A stretch of 64,000 nt of DNA from contig CABYWQ010000003.1 of assembly GCA_902522775.1 (NCBI GenBank), positions 1 to 64,000 on the forward strand, given 5' to 3'. This document shows positions 9,552-16,645 of this stretch, piece by piece. A program made the translations under genes and the position numbers. Source of the stretch: Eutrophosalina sp902522775. GTDB lineage: Bacteria > Bacteroidota > Bacteroidia > Flavobacteriales > Flavobacteriaceae. The notes beneath the pieces are model-generated. The model did not search any database, was not told where the DNA came from, and worked only from the letters and a program-made list of their open reading frames with translations. Position 1 is the first letter of the stretch, and every line of letters begins with the position of its first letter.

Positions 9552-11183
9552 TTAAGGTAATTTTTTTATCGCATCACCAAGGACATTTCCAGTTGTTAAA
9601 ATAGGAAAATTAATTCCTAAAATAGCAGCTAATGTTGGAGCAATATCCTTAACGTTATGTCTTTCATAGGAACTTCCAGGCTTAACACCTTTCCCATAAA
9701 AAATTATTGGGACATGAGTATCATATGTTGTTGGTGTCCCATGGTTTGAAGTGCTTAATGATCTCTTAACCCAAAATGGATTTACAAAAAAAGCAAGATC
9801 ACCTCTATATTTTGGATGACTGTTGTTGAGAAGCATATTTAATGAATAATTTTCATTGTTGGCAACAACTTCTTCAAGATCACCAAAATCATAAACATCA
9901 TACACCCATGGTTCGTTTAATAAAACTGTTTTTATTTTATTCTTAATTTCCTCAGCATCTTTGTTCATTTCATTAATTTTTTCATGATTCAGAAAGACAT
10001 TATAATTGGAAATATTATTTACAAATTGATTTAATTCTGGAGCAAATACCTTGCTTGAAGCTATTTTGTTAAAAGGGATCCTATTGTCCGCTAAAAAATC
10101 TGGAGAATGTGTTATGGCATGGTCTGCTGATAAATAAACTAGGTAATTATTTTCTCCAATCTTTTTGTCTAATATATTTAAAAGATTTTCAATGTCTTTA
10201 TCAAGTCTTATGTAAGTATCTTGAACTTCTTTTGAGTTAGATCCAAACATATGGCCTATATAATCAGGACTACTAAAGCCGATGTGAAGAAAATCTGTAT
10301 CATTATCCGTTCCAAGAGATTCATTCTCTAAAGCTTTTAGTGCAAAATCAACTAATATTTTATTTCCACCTGGAGAATATTTAATTGCGTTATAATCAAA
10401 TACACCATTCTCTTTTTTAAATAAATTGATGAGGCTATGTGGAAATACTGAATTCTTTTTTCCAAGAATTTTAACCTCATACGGGTTTAAATCTGGACCA
10501 CTTTCAGTGTATGTGTCAATATCATAATATGTATCCCAATTCTGAATATAACTATTAATAATTTTTTTTGAGTTAAATTTTTCTACCCATTTTGGTAATT
10601 CATCAACATAATAATTACTAGTAACAAACTTTCCATCTTCATCATCAAACCAGAAAGAGAAATTAGCTGTATGTCCACCTGACAAAACTGCAGAGCGATC
10701 CTTAAGAGCAACACTTATAGTCTTTCCTCTAAAGTTAGTAGAAACCCTATTTTCATCAGAAATAGTCGTGACCAATAAATTCTTTGGAGACTTTTTTCCT
10801 ATTTTTTTTGATGTACCAACAGGCTCAACATTATTATCATCAACACAATAAATTGACTTATTAATTTTAGGATCATACCAATCATTCCCAATTATTCCAT
10901 GATAATTTGGTGAAGTCCCAGTTACAACTGTAGCATGTCCTGGTCCTGTTGAAGTAACGGCATAACTAAAATGGGAATTTTTTGAAATAAACCCATTATT
11001 AATCAATCTTTTAAATCCTTTTTCGCCGTACTTATTCCAAAACTTAGGAATATATTCATACTTCATTTGGTCAACTACAAGACCAACGACAAGTTTAACA
11101 TCTGAACTAATTTCTTTCGATTTGTTCTGAGAAAAAGATTTAACTGATAAGAATATAAAAATGATAACTACAGAAATTTTCAT
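9552..11183 (-). CDS. pafA: PafA-type alkaline phosphatase (phosphate-irrepressible)
   Basis: 543 residues with a signal peptide (SFSQ at about 19). It belongs to the alkaline phosphatase superfamily, close to PafA of Elizabethkingia. The expected active-site residues fall at almost the same numbers: Asp38 in VVDQM, nucleophile Thr79 in STGPGH, Asn100 in GNDWYD, and Lys161/Arg163 in ALKDRS. Further metal ligands are visible in SSPDYIGHMFG, SADHAITH and SNHGTPT. It hydrolyses phosphate monoesters broadly in the periplasm or outside the cell. It is convergent with the TonB receptor/phosphatase pair and fits a phosphorus-scavenging cluster. Confidence 0.9.
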   Translation of the reverse strand: MKISVVIIFIFLSVKSFSQNKSKEISSDVKLVVGLVVDQMKYEYIPKFWNKYGEKGFKRLINNGFISKNSHFSYAVTSTGPGHATVVTGTSPNYHGIIGNDWYDPKINKSIYCVDDNNVEPVGTSKKIGKKSPKNLLVTTISDENRVSTNFRGKTISVALKDRSAVLSGGHTANFSFWFDDEDGKFVTSNYYVDELPKWVEKFNSKKIINSYIQNWDTYYDIDTYTESGPDLNPYEVKILGKKNSVFPHSLINLFKKENGVFDYNAIKYSPGGNKILVDFALKALENESLGTDNDTDFLHIGFSSPDYIGHMFGSNSKEVQDTYIRLDKDIENLLNILDKKIGENNYLVYLSADHAITHSPDFLADNRIPFNKIASSKVFAPELNQFVNNISNYNVFLNHEKINEMNKDAEEIKNKIKTVLLNEPWVYDVYDFGDLEEVVANNENYSLNMLLNNSHPKYRGDLAFFVNPFWVKRSLSTSNHGTPTTYDTHVPIIFYGKGVKPGSSYERHNVKDIAPTLAAILGINFPILTTGNVLGDAIKKLP

Positions 11184-11250
11184 AAAAGTTTTATTAAATT
11201 ATGACTTTAATTCTGATTTAATGTTAAGTTATTTTAAAATTTGAAACCTA

Positions 11251-11419
11251 TTGAATTAATTAACATTAAAATATAATAAGGGACATTAATTGATTAATAT
11301 ATTTATTTATTAGTTATGAGAAGAACAAGTACTTAAGACTACATGAAAATTGAACGTGCAAAAGACCTTGAAATGGTTGTTAATGATAAAAGACATTCCA
11401 AAAGAGCAAATAAGAAAAA
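11251..11419 (+). repeat. Decayed duplicate (copy 1) of the 12932-13100 segment
   Basis: About 169 nt nearly identical to 12932-13100, with the same 65-nt leader before an ATG (11316 here, 12997 there). In this copy the reading frame is broken at codon 7: CAA of copy 2 has become TAA. A later ATG at 11343 reopens the frame for 26 codons, ending in a TGA (11421-11423) that overlaps the start of the next small gene. The leader is conserved as well as the coding part, so the duplication carried a probable promoter region. Confidence 0.8.
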
Positions 11420-11423
11420 ATGA
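11316..11423 (+). pseudogene. Broken copy of the 59-aa basic protein gene
   Basis: The ATG at 11316 starts MRRTST and then hits TAA (11334-11336). The remainder continues in frame as KIERAKDLEMVVNDKR, then diverges after KRANKKK where the intact copy at 12997 continues with ATRRDRRYKNN. So this copy has both a nonsense change and a lost C-terminus. The 26-codon remnant (11343-11423) may still be translated and would end exactly at the start of the 55-aa gene (ATGA overlap), which could turn it into a leader peptide. That possibility is inference only. Confidence 0.65.
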
Positions 11424-11587
11424 AAAAACTAATTTTACTTTTATTGATTGTAATTGCTACATTAAATTTCGTATATACTTTTGGTTATCAGGGTGAGCCA
11501 ATGAGTCAGTTTGAGTTTCTTTTTAGGACTTATGGAAGTTTAGTTTTAGCTGCGGTTGCAATAATTTTATTAAATAAGAAAAAATGA
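11420..11587 (+). CDS. Small two-helix membrane protein, unknown function
   Basis: A 55-residue ORF starting MKKLILLLLIVIATLNFVYT and ending LVLAAVAIILLNKKK: two hydrophobic helices with a short polar loop (GYQGEPMSQFEFLFRT). Its ATG overlaps the stop of the duplicated remnant and its own stop overlaps the start of the glycerophosphodiesterase gene by 4 nt (ATGA), an arrangement that strongly suggests real, coupled translation. I do not recognise the family. Inner-membrane location is inferred from hydrophobicity. Confidence 0.6.
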   Translation: MKKLILLLLIVIATLNFVYTFGYQGEPMSQFEFLFRTYGSLVLAAVAIILLNKKK

Positions 11588-12324
11588 AACAACTAATTTT
11601 ACTATTACTATTTATTCCACTTTTTTCTTTTTCTCAGAATAAAATTTTGAATATTGGACATCGGGGAGCTAAAGGTCACGTTGCTGAAAATACAATAGAA
11701 TCAATTAAAGAGGCTATTAGACTTAGAGCTGATGGTGTTGAAATAGATGTTTTTAGATGCAAAAGCGGTGAGATTGTGCTGTTTCACGACAAAACTCTTG
11801 ATAAACTAACCGATGGAAAGGGAAAAATTGAAAATAAAACTTTAACAGAGATAAAAAAAATAAAAGTACTCGATTCTCAATATTCAATTCCTACTCTTGA
11901 TGAAGTTTTAAAATTAATTGGAAGGGAATTTTTTTTAAATATTGAGCTAAAAGGTTCTAATACATCAAAGCGATCGTATGAATTAGTAAAATACTATATA
12001 GACAAGAAGATAATTAACCCTAAAAATATTTTATTTTCAAGTTTCAATTGGGAAGAATTGAAAAAATTAAGAAAATTAAGTAATGATATTAACATAGCAC
12101 TTCTAACTGAAGATAGTCCGTTAATGGCTATTAATTCAGCCAAAGAGTTAAATGCTGTAGCAATTAACCCAAACTTTAATGACTTAAATATTGATATAGT
12201 AAATAAAATTAAAAATTCAGGATTAGATATTTACACTTGGACAGTTAATAAAAAAAAAGATATTGAAAGAATAAAAAAATTAAATGTTAGTGGAATTATC
12301 ACTGATTATCCAGATAGGTTTTGA
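11584..12324 (+). CDS. Glycerophosphodiester phosphodiesterase, secreted (GDPD)
   Basis: 246 residues with an N-terminal signal peptide (ending FSFSQ, about 18). The GDPD TIM-barrel signature is clear: GHRGAKG with His26 and Arg27, AENTIES, Glu53-x-Asp55 in VEIDV, and His68 in LFHDKTLD. It would hydrolyse glycerophosphodiesters from phospholipid headgroups to glycerol-3-phosphate and an alcohol in the periplasm. The ATGA overlap with the upstream small membrane gene implies coupling. With the PafA-like phosphatase upstream it could release inorganic phosphate stepwise from lipid-derived diesters. Confidence 0.9.
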   Translation: MKQLILLLLFIPLFSFSQNKILNIGHRGAKGHVAENTIESIKEAIRLRADGVEIDVFRCKSGEIVLFHDKTLDKLTDGKGKIENKTLTEIKKIKVLDSQYSIPTLDEVLKLIGREFFLNIELKGSNTSKRSYELVKYYIDKKIINPKNILFSSFNWEELKKLRKLSNDINIALLTEDSPLMAINSAKELNAVAINPNFNDLNIDIVNKIKNSGLDIYTWTVNKKKDIERIKKLNVSGIITDYPDRF

Positions 12325-12391
12325 ATAATATATCCAACATACTATTACATATATGAGACAATGAAGGGATTATTAAATGAAAAAACTAATT

Positions 12392-12901
12392 CTATTTTTC
12401 GAATCTATTTTTTTCATTTATATGTTCCCCTTTTATATTTTGACCGTATAGCTGAGTAGCAAGAAGTATATCACTTAGCCACTCTTTTATATTACTGACT
12501 TTACCCTCAGAGTTAAATGTATATCTCAATGCATAATCATTATTGTATTCACCAAAAGCACCTTCCATCTTTCCGTCAGCAAAAATTACAGCAGAATTTT
12601 CACCAGCAATAATTCCCTTAAATTCACCACCAATTTGTCCTGTTAGCAACGAGCCAAAATAACCAGCCATTTTCATATAATTATCCCAGTCATATGTTTG
12701 TGAGATATCAAGCTGTCCTGTTAATGTTATAGTGACATCGTCACTAAGAAAAGATTTAAATGTATCAATATCTCCACTCAATTGAGCATTAAAAACTTTT
12801 AGAGCAACTTCCTCAGTTTCGTTTATTTTCATTTCTCTTTCACTGATTTGTGAACAAGAAGAAATCAGTAGTATTATGATTAATAATTTGTGTTTTTTCA
12901 T
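12392..12901 (-). CDS. NTF2/SnoaL-like lipoprotein
   Basis: 169 residues from the ATG at 12901, chosen because it directly precedes a clean lipoprotein signal (MKKHKLLIIILLISSC); an upstream in-frame ATG at 12931 would add ten residues. The mature part has the NTF2/SnoaL-like pattern: EEVALKVFNAQLSGDIDTFKSFLSDDVTI, a middle acidic/aromatic part, and a C-terminal beta sheet (ALRYTFNSEGKVSNIKEW). Such proteins are small cone-shaped binding or isomerase folds. No catalytic residues can be assigned. It is convergent with the GDPD gene. Confidence 0.6.
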   Translation of the reverse strand: MKKHKLLIIILLISSCSQISEREMKINETEEVALKVFNAQLSGDIDTFKSFLSDDVTITLTGQLDISQTYDWDNYMKMAGYFGSLLTGQIGGEFKGIIAGENSAVIFADGKMEGAFGEYNNDYALRYTFNSEGKVSNIKEWLSDILLATQLYGQNIKGEHINEKNRFEK

Positions 12902-12931
12902 AGTATTAAAAATATTAATAAATTTTGTCAT

Positions 12932-13100
12932 TTGAATTAATTAACATTAAAATATAATACGGAACATTTATTGATTAATATAGTTATTTATTTGCTATGA
13001 GAAGAACACGTACTCAAGACTATATTAAAATTGAACGTGCAAAAGACCTTGAAATGGTTGTTAATGATAAAAGATATTTAAAAAGAGCAAATAAAAAAAA
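12932..13100 (+). repeat. Duplicate segment copy 2 (intact)
   Basis: The partner of 11251-11419. It includes 65 nt of leader (beginning TTGAATTAATTAACATTAAA) and the first 35 codons or so of the intact small basic gene at 12997. Both copies lie in the same orientation about 1.7 kb apart, flanking the PafA/GDPD/NTF2-like interval border, so homologous recombination could delete the DNA between them. Confidence 0.8.
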
Positions 13101-13176
13101 AGCAACTCGAAGAGATAGAAGATACAAGAATAATCTTATGAATCACCTTTCTAAAAATATAAACGAAGACAACTAA
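12997..13176 (+). CDS. Small basic protein of unknown function
   Basis: A 59-residue, very basic, probably helical protein: MRRTRTQDYIKIERAKDLEM then VVNDKRYLKRANKKKATRRD and RRYKNN. No signal peptide or membrane helix. A basic protein of this size could bind nucleic acid or ribosomes, but there is no recognisable motif. Its existence as a gene is supported by the partial duplicate upstream, in which the coding part is conserved, and by close spacing (5 nt) to the following flavoprotein gene. Function unknown. Confidence 0.6.
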   Translation: MRRTRTQDYIKIERAKDLEMVVNDKRYLKRANKKKATRRDRRYKNNLMNHLSKNINEDN

Positions 13177-13181
13177 CCTAA

Positions 13182-13757
13182 ATGCCTATTATTTTACCTA
13201 ATAACAAGCTTGAAGAGATTCCAAGTATCGTTTTCTCAGAACTTAGAAAAGGAGCTTCTAGAAAAAAGCACCCATTTAAAAACGTAGTATTAACAACATT
13301 ATCTAAAGAAATTCCAACATCTAGATGGGTTGTTTTCAGGAAATTAACATTAGAACAAAATCTCCTTATTTATACAGATTCTAGGACTGAAAAAATTAAA
13401 GATTTAAGAAAAAATTCGAACAGTGGTCTTTTATTTTATAATAATAAACAAGGGTTACAAATCTATTTTAGTACTGTTTCGATTATTCATCAAAACAATG
13501 AATTGACAAAAAAATATTGGCAAGGTATTGCAGGGACTAGTTCTGAAAACTACACAACCATATATCCACCCAGTACTCCAATTAAAAATATTTATGAAGG
13601 ACAAAAAACCGATAAAGATTTAAATGATAAACACTTTTCAATAATAGAATTATGTCCTATTAATATGAGCATATTACAATTAAGCAGGGATGGTCATATA
13701 AGAGCTAGTTTCAGTAAAATTAATAATGAGTGGGAAGGCTCTTTTATAGTACCTTAA
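13182..13757 (+). CDS. Pyridoxamine 5'-phosphate oxidase-like FMN-binding protein
   Basis: 191 residues, cytosolic. The split-barrel flavin fold is suggested by SRWVVFRKLTLEQNLLIYTDSRTEKIKDL (about 46-75), SGLLFYN and the conserved tail part IELCPINMSILQLSRDGHIRASF. It resembles the Pyridox_oxase_2/Alr4036 group rather than true PdxH, so a role in making PLP should not be assumed; many members are FMN-dependent reductases or have unknown function. It follows the small basic gene by 5 nt and is probably in the same transcript. Confidence 0.75.
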   Translation: MPIILPNNKLEEIPSIVFSELRKGASRKKHPFKNVVLTTLSKEIPTSRWVVFRKLTLEQNLLIYTDSRTEKIKDLRKNSNSGLLFYNNKQGLQIYFSTVSIIHQNNELTKKYWQGIAGTSSENYTTIYPPSTPIKNIYEGQKTDKDLNDKHFSIIELCPINMSILQLSRDGHIRASFSKINNEWEGSFIVP

Positions 13758-13843
13758 ATTAGGTAAGTATAAATCTTTGAAATAATATTGGCATATATTC
13801 TTTTAATTCTGCAACTTCTAATCCATTTACTTTGGATTAAACC

Positions 13844-13952
13844 TATATGTAAACCAATGTGTTCCATAGCTCTTTAAAACTCGGTTAATGAGCCCGTAAT
13901 TTAAGAGATTTATAACAATTTTAATGTTAAATTATTTATATGTAAGCCAATG
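13844..13952 (+). promoter_or_regulatory. Imperfect direct repeat before the fasciclin gene
   Basis: TATATGTAAACCAATG (13844-13859) recurs as TATATGTAAGCCAATG (13937-13952), one mismatch in 16, 93 nt apart. Both lie in the 233-nt gap between the flavoprotein gene and the fasciclin gene at 13991. A short inverted repeat TAATCCA...TGGATTA lies just upstream (about 13819-13839). Could be an operator pair or chance in AT-rich DNA. Nothing else is visible in this gap. Confidence 0.25.
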
Positions 13953-13990
13953 GCATTGATATTGCTTATGTTTTTGTCTAAATAAATATT

Positions 13991-14491
13991 ATGAAAAAAA
14001 TTATATTATCGTTTATTGCTCTATATTTTAGTTTTGGAATTTATTCCCAAACAATAGTTGAAGCAGCTGTATCAAACAAAGATTTTTCGACTTTAGTAAC
14101 AGCATTAAAAGCAGCTGATTTAGTTGATGCTTTGTCTGGAGAAGGTCCATTTACTGTATTTGCTCCAAATAATGCAGCATTTTCAAAAATTGATTCTGAA
14201 ACTTTAGGGAGTCTTTTAAAACCTGAAAATGTCGAAGCATTAACAAATATTCTAACTTACCACGTAGTTTCTGGAAAACTAATGGCAAGTGATGTTGCTA
14301 GCGCCTTAAAATCAGGATATGGAAAAGTAAAGCTTACAGCATTAAATGGGCAAACCTTAACTGCAAGAAGTAAAGGCGGAAAAATATACTTAAAGGATTC
14401 ACAAGGAAATATGAGTGAAATTATTGCAACAGATGTTGCGGGTTCAAACGGAGTTATTCACGTGATAAGCTCTGTTGTAATGCCAGAATAA
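13991..14491 (+). CDS. Secreted fasciclin-domain protein
   Basis: 166 residues: signal peptide to about 20 (GIYSQ), then a single fasciclin (FAS1) domain filling the rest. Hallmarks are FSTLVTALKAADLVDALSGEGPFTVFAPNNAAF, LTNILTYHVVSGKLMASD, and the C-terminal NGVIHVISSVVMP. FAS1 domains mediate adhesion or protein-protein contact outside the cell. A strong intrinsic terminator follows within 25 nt, so it is probably a single-gene transcript. Confidence 0.93.
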   Translation: MKKIILSFIALYFSFGIYSQTIVEAAVSNKDFSTLVTALKAADLVDALSGEGPFTVFAPNNAAFSKIDSETLGSLLKPENVEALTNILTYHVVSGKLMASDVASALKSGYGKVKLTALNGQTLTARSKGGKIYLKDSQGNMSEIIATDVAGSNGVIHVISSVVMPE

Positions 14492-14513
14492 TTACAATTC
14501 TTTTAAGATGATT

Positions 14514-14541
14514 AAAAACCCTACAATTGTGGGGTTTTTTT
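14514..14541 (+). terminator. Rho-independent terminator after the fasciclin gene
   Basis: AAAAACCCTAC, AATT loop, GTGGGGTTTTTTT: a stem with one U-G pair followed by a T-run. Placed 22 nt after the fasciclin stop codon. Confidence 0.85.
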
Positions 14542-14572
14542 ATTATAAGGTAATATTTTGAATAAAATTATA

Positions 14573-14725
14573 ATGAAAAAAGAAAAAAATAAGCTGACAC
14601 CAAAAATAAAAGAGTTGATTAAAAACCTTACTCAAACAATTTCTAAAGAACAAAAAAGAGTTAAAAGTAGTGACAAACAGCTTGTCGATAAGTTAAAAAA
14701 AATATTAGATAAAGTTAAACCATAG
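14573..14725 (+). CDS. Small lysine-rich helical protein
   Basis: A 50-residue ORF beginning MKKEKNKLTPKIKELIKNLT and ending LKKILDKVKP. It is strongly predicted to be amphipathic helix, with hydrophobic residues at a-d spacing that could form a short coiled coil. No signal peptide. It lies alone between a terminator and the DUF1643 gene (43 nt downstream). Codon pattern is consistent with neighbours, but there is no family match I can name. Confidence 0.45.
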   Translation: MKKEKNKLTPKIKELIKNLTQTISKEQKRVKSSDKQLVDKLKKILDKVKP

Positions 14726-14767
14726 ACACTTCTTATTCTTTTTATACAGTAATTCTTATATTCAAGT

Positions 14768-15298
14768 ATGAAAAAGCCTAATGAAATTGTATGCTTTCCA
14801 TTAAAAGATAATACTAAACGATTTTTAATTGGAAAAAAAGGTCAACATGAAATGCTTGCTATAGCTTTAAATCCAAGTGTAGCAAATGAAAACAAGCTGG
14901 ACCCAACATCAAAAAATATTGAACTTATTGCAAATAATAATGGATGTGATGGATGGTGGTTAGTTAATTTATACCCTAAAAGAATGTCAAACCCAAATAA
15001 GTTACCCAAAAAAGAAAATAATAAATTGACAAAGAAAAATATTGAATTCATAAAACAAATATTAATTAGTCCTAATTATAATTTTTCAAAGATTATATGT
15101 TGTTGGGGTAATTTTATTAAAAAACGATCCTTCCTCACTGAAAGTGCAAATCAATTATTAATATATTTAAAAAGTTTAGGTTACGTATGTGAATGTTTAG
15201 GATATACACAACAAGGTAATCCTTATCATCCTTCGCCATTAACAATTAACACATTATTTGGAGGGATTAATAATATAAATCTTGTTAAATTTATTTAA
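14768..15298 (+). CDS. DUF1643-family protein
   Basis: 176 residues, cytosolic. The DUF1643 pattern is visible: AIALNPSVANENKLDPTSKN (about 31-50), then GWWLVNLYPKR, a middle CCWGNF and a C-terminal GNPYHPSPL. This family occurs widely in bacteria and phages with no established biochemical role. Nothing nearby indicates a pathway. Confidence 0.8.
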   Translation: MKKPNEIVCFPLKDNTKRFLIGKKGQHEMLAIALNPSVANENKLDPTSKNIELIANNNGCDGWWLVNLYPKRMSNPNKLPKKENNKLTKKNIEFIKQILISPNYNFSKIICCWGNFIKKRSFLTESANQLLIYLKSLGYVCECLGYTQQGNPYHPSPLTINTLFGGINNINLVKFI

Positions 15299-15390
15299 AG
15301 TTTAATTGTTATTTATATAAAAGCAATAATTACTTTACATAAATAATTGAAAGAATAATGTACATATTTTGTAAGTTATCTAAAAAAAAC

Positions 15391-16281
15391 ATGGAATTTA
15401 AACTAGCCCTTGATTGGACTCCTAATATAAATCACATAGGATTTTTTGTTGGTAAAGAAAAAAATTTTTTTAAGGATTATGGTATTGAATTATTAATTAA
15501 TTTACCTGAAAGAGACAATTACAAATACTCTCCTGCAAAACAAATTGAATTAGGTATTTCAGATTTTGGCTTAACTCCTACTGAATCTGTTATAAGTTTT
15601 AGAACAAAGAATAATCCATTTAAACTTATAGCCGTGGCAGCTCTTTTTCAAAGTGATATTAGTGCAATTGTTGTAACTGATGATTCTGGAATTAAGAGCC
15701 CAAAAGATTTGGACGGAAAGTCATATGCATCCTATGGCGCAAGATATGAAGATTTAATTGTTAAGCAACTTATAAAAAATGATGGTGGATTAGGGGATAT
15801 TAATATTAGTTATCCAAATCGACTCGGCGTTTGGGATACTGTATCGAATAAAACTTTTGATTCTACTTGGATTTTTATGAATTGGGAAGGAATTGAAAAA
15901 CCAAATTTTAATTTTTTCAAGTTAAGTGACTATGATATTCCATATTCCTATTCTCCTTTAATTGTATGCTCTGAGAAATTAATAAATACTAATAAGATTG
16001 ATGTTGAAAATTTTTTAAAAGCAACAAAAAAGAGTTATATGTATTGCTTGAATAACGTTGATGAATCAATAAAAGTATTATATAATTATCTTCCTAAAAA
16101 TGACAAAAAAATTAATCTAAGATCATCATTAAATTTATCAAAGCGTTATTTTGGCAATTCAAGAAATTTTGGAAAGATAAATTATAATGTATTTTTAAAT
16201 TTTTTTAATTGGCTTAAAGAAAATGGAGTTGAAAGTAAAATGCTGAATCCAAAAGATTTTTACGTAGAACTTAATTTCTAA
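15391..16281 (+). CDS. THI5/NMT1-like periplasmic-binding-fold protein without signal peptide
   Basis: 296 residues from the ATG at 15391; an ATG at 15358 would add eleven residues. The start MEFKLALDWTPNINHIGFFV closely resembles the first strand of THI5/ThiY proteins, and GLTPTESVI, KSPKDLDGKSYASYG and a C-terminal helical part complete a type-II binding-protein fold. THI5 makes the thiamine pyrimidine; ThiY binds N-formyl-4-amino-5-aminomethyl-2-methylpyrimidine for an ABC importer. There is no signal peptide, lipobox or ABC transporter gene nearby, and the CCCFC motif of yeast Thi5 is absent. A cytosolic binding or enzymatic role is possible. Confidence 0.75.
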   Translation: MEFKLALDWTPNINHIGFFVGKEKNFFKDYGIELLINLPERDNYKYSPAKQIELGISDFGLTPTESVISFRTKNNPFKLIAVAALFQSDISAIVVTDDSGIKSPKDLDGKSYASYGARYEDLIVKQLIKNDGGLGDINISYPNRLGVWDTVSNKTFDSTWIFMNWEGIEKPNFNFFKLSDYDIPYSYSPLIVCSEKLINTNKIDVENFLKATKKSYMYCLNNVDESIKVLYNYLPKNDKKINLRSSLNLSKRYFGNSRNFGKINYNVFLNFFNWLKENGVESKMLNPKDFYVELNF

Positions 16282-16297
16282 TTCGTTATATTATGAT

Positions 16298-16471
16298 ATG
16301 AAAAAATTAATATTTCTATCTGTTCTTTTAATTTATTTTTCATTCGGCTTGAGCACTGAGGAGTTACGACTTGAAGTTAAAAATAGCATTCTTGAAACCC
16401 TAGAAGTTGATCCAGATTTTGAAGGAGTTACAAAGTCTTTTAATTATCCTTTTTTTCATTCCAATTACTAA
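16298..16471 (+). CDS. Small secreted protein, unknown
   Basis: A 57-residue ORF with a hydrophobic N-terminus that looks like a signal peptide (MKKLIFLSVLLIYFSFGLS), followed by an acidic amphipathic stretch (TEELRLEVKNSILETLEVDP). No cysteines. It sits 16 nt after the THI5-like gene and 12 nt before a small zinc-ribbon-like ORF. Reality as a gene is supported by the signal peptide and tight packing only. Confidence 0.45.
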   Translation: MKKLIFLSVLLIYFSFGLSTEELRLEVKNSILETLEVDPDFEGVTKSFNYPFFHSNY

Positions 16472-16483
16472 GATCTAAAAAAA

Positions 16484-16645
16484 ATGAAAGATCTAAATTC
16501 TATTAATAAGCATACTTGTAATTATTGTAATAAAGAGATTGATTTTATTTGGTCTAGTGGAATCAATAACAGTAATCCTAATGCTAGGCTATGCTTTGAT
16601 TGTAAGTACAAAATAATTGATGATGCATATAAAAATATTATTTAG
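16484..16645 (+). CDS. Small zinc-ribbon-like protein
   Basis: A 53-residue ORF with two CxxC pairs, Cys12-x-x-Cys15 (TCNYC) and Cys37-x-x-Cys40 (LCFDC), separated by 21 residues: a typical zinc-knuckle spacing. Cytosolic by lack of a signal. The 3' end overlaps the start of the sulfatase gene by about 26 nt. Function unknown; such miniature zinc ribbons often bind nucleic acids or partner proteins. Confidence 0.5.
   Translation: MKDLNSINKHTCNYCNKEIDFIWSSGINNSNPNARLCFDCKYKIIDDAYKNII

Noticed and set aside
13758..13990. tRNA or riboswitch in the gap
   Set aside because: No cloverleaf or known riboswitch core; only a short 7-bp hairpin and a direct repeat are present.
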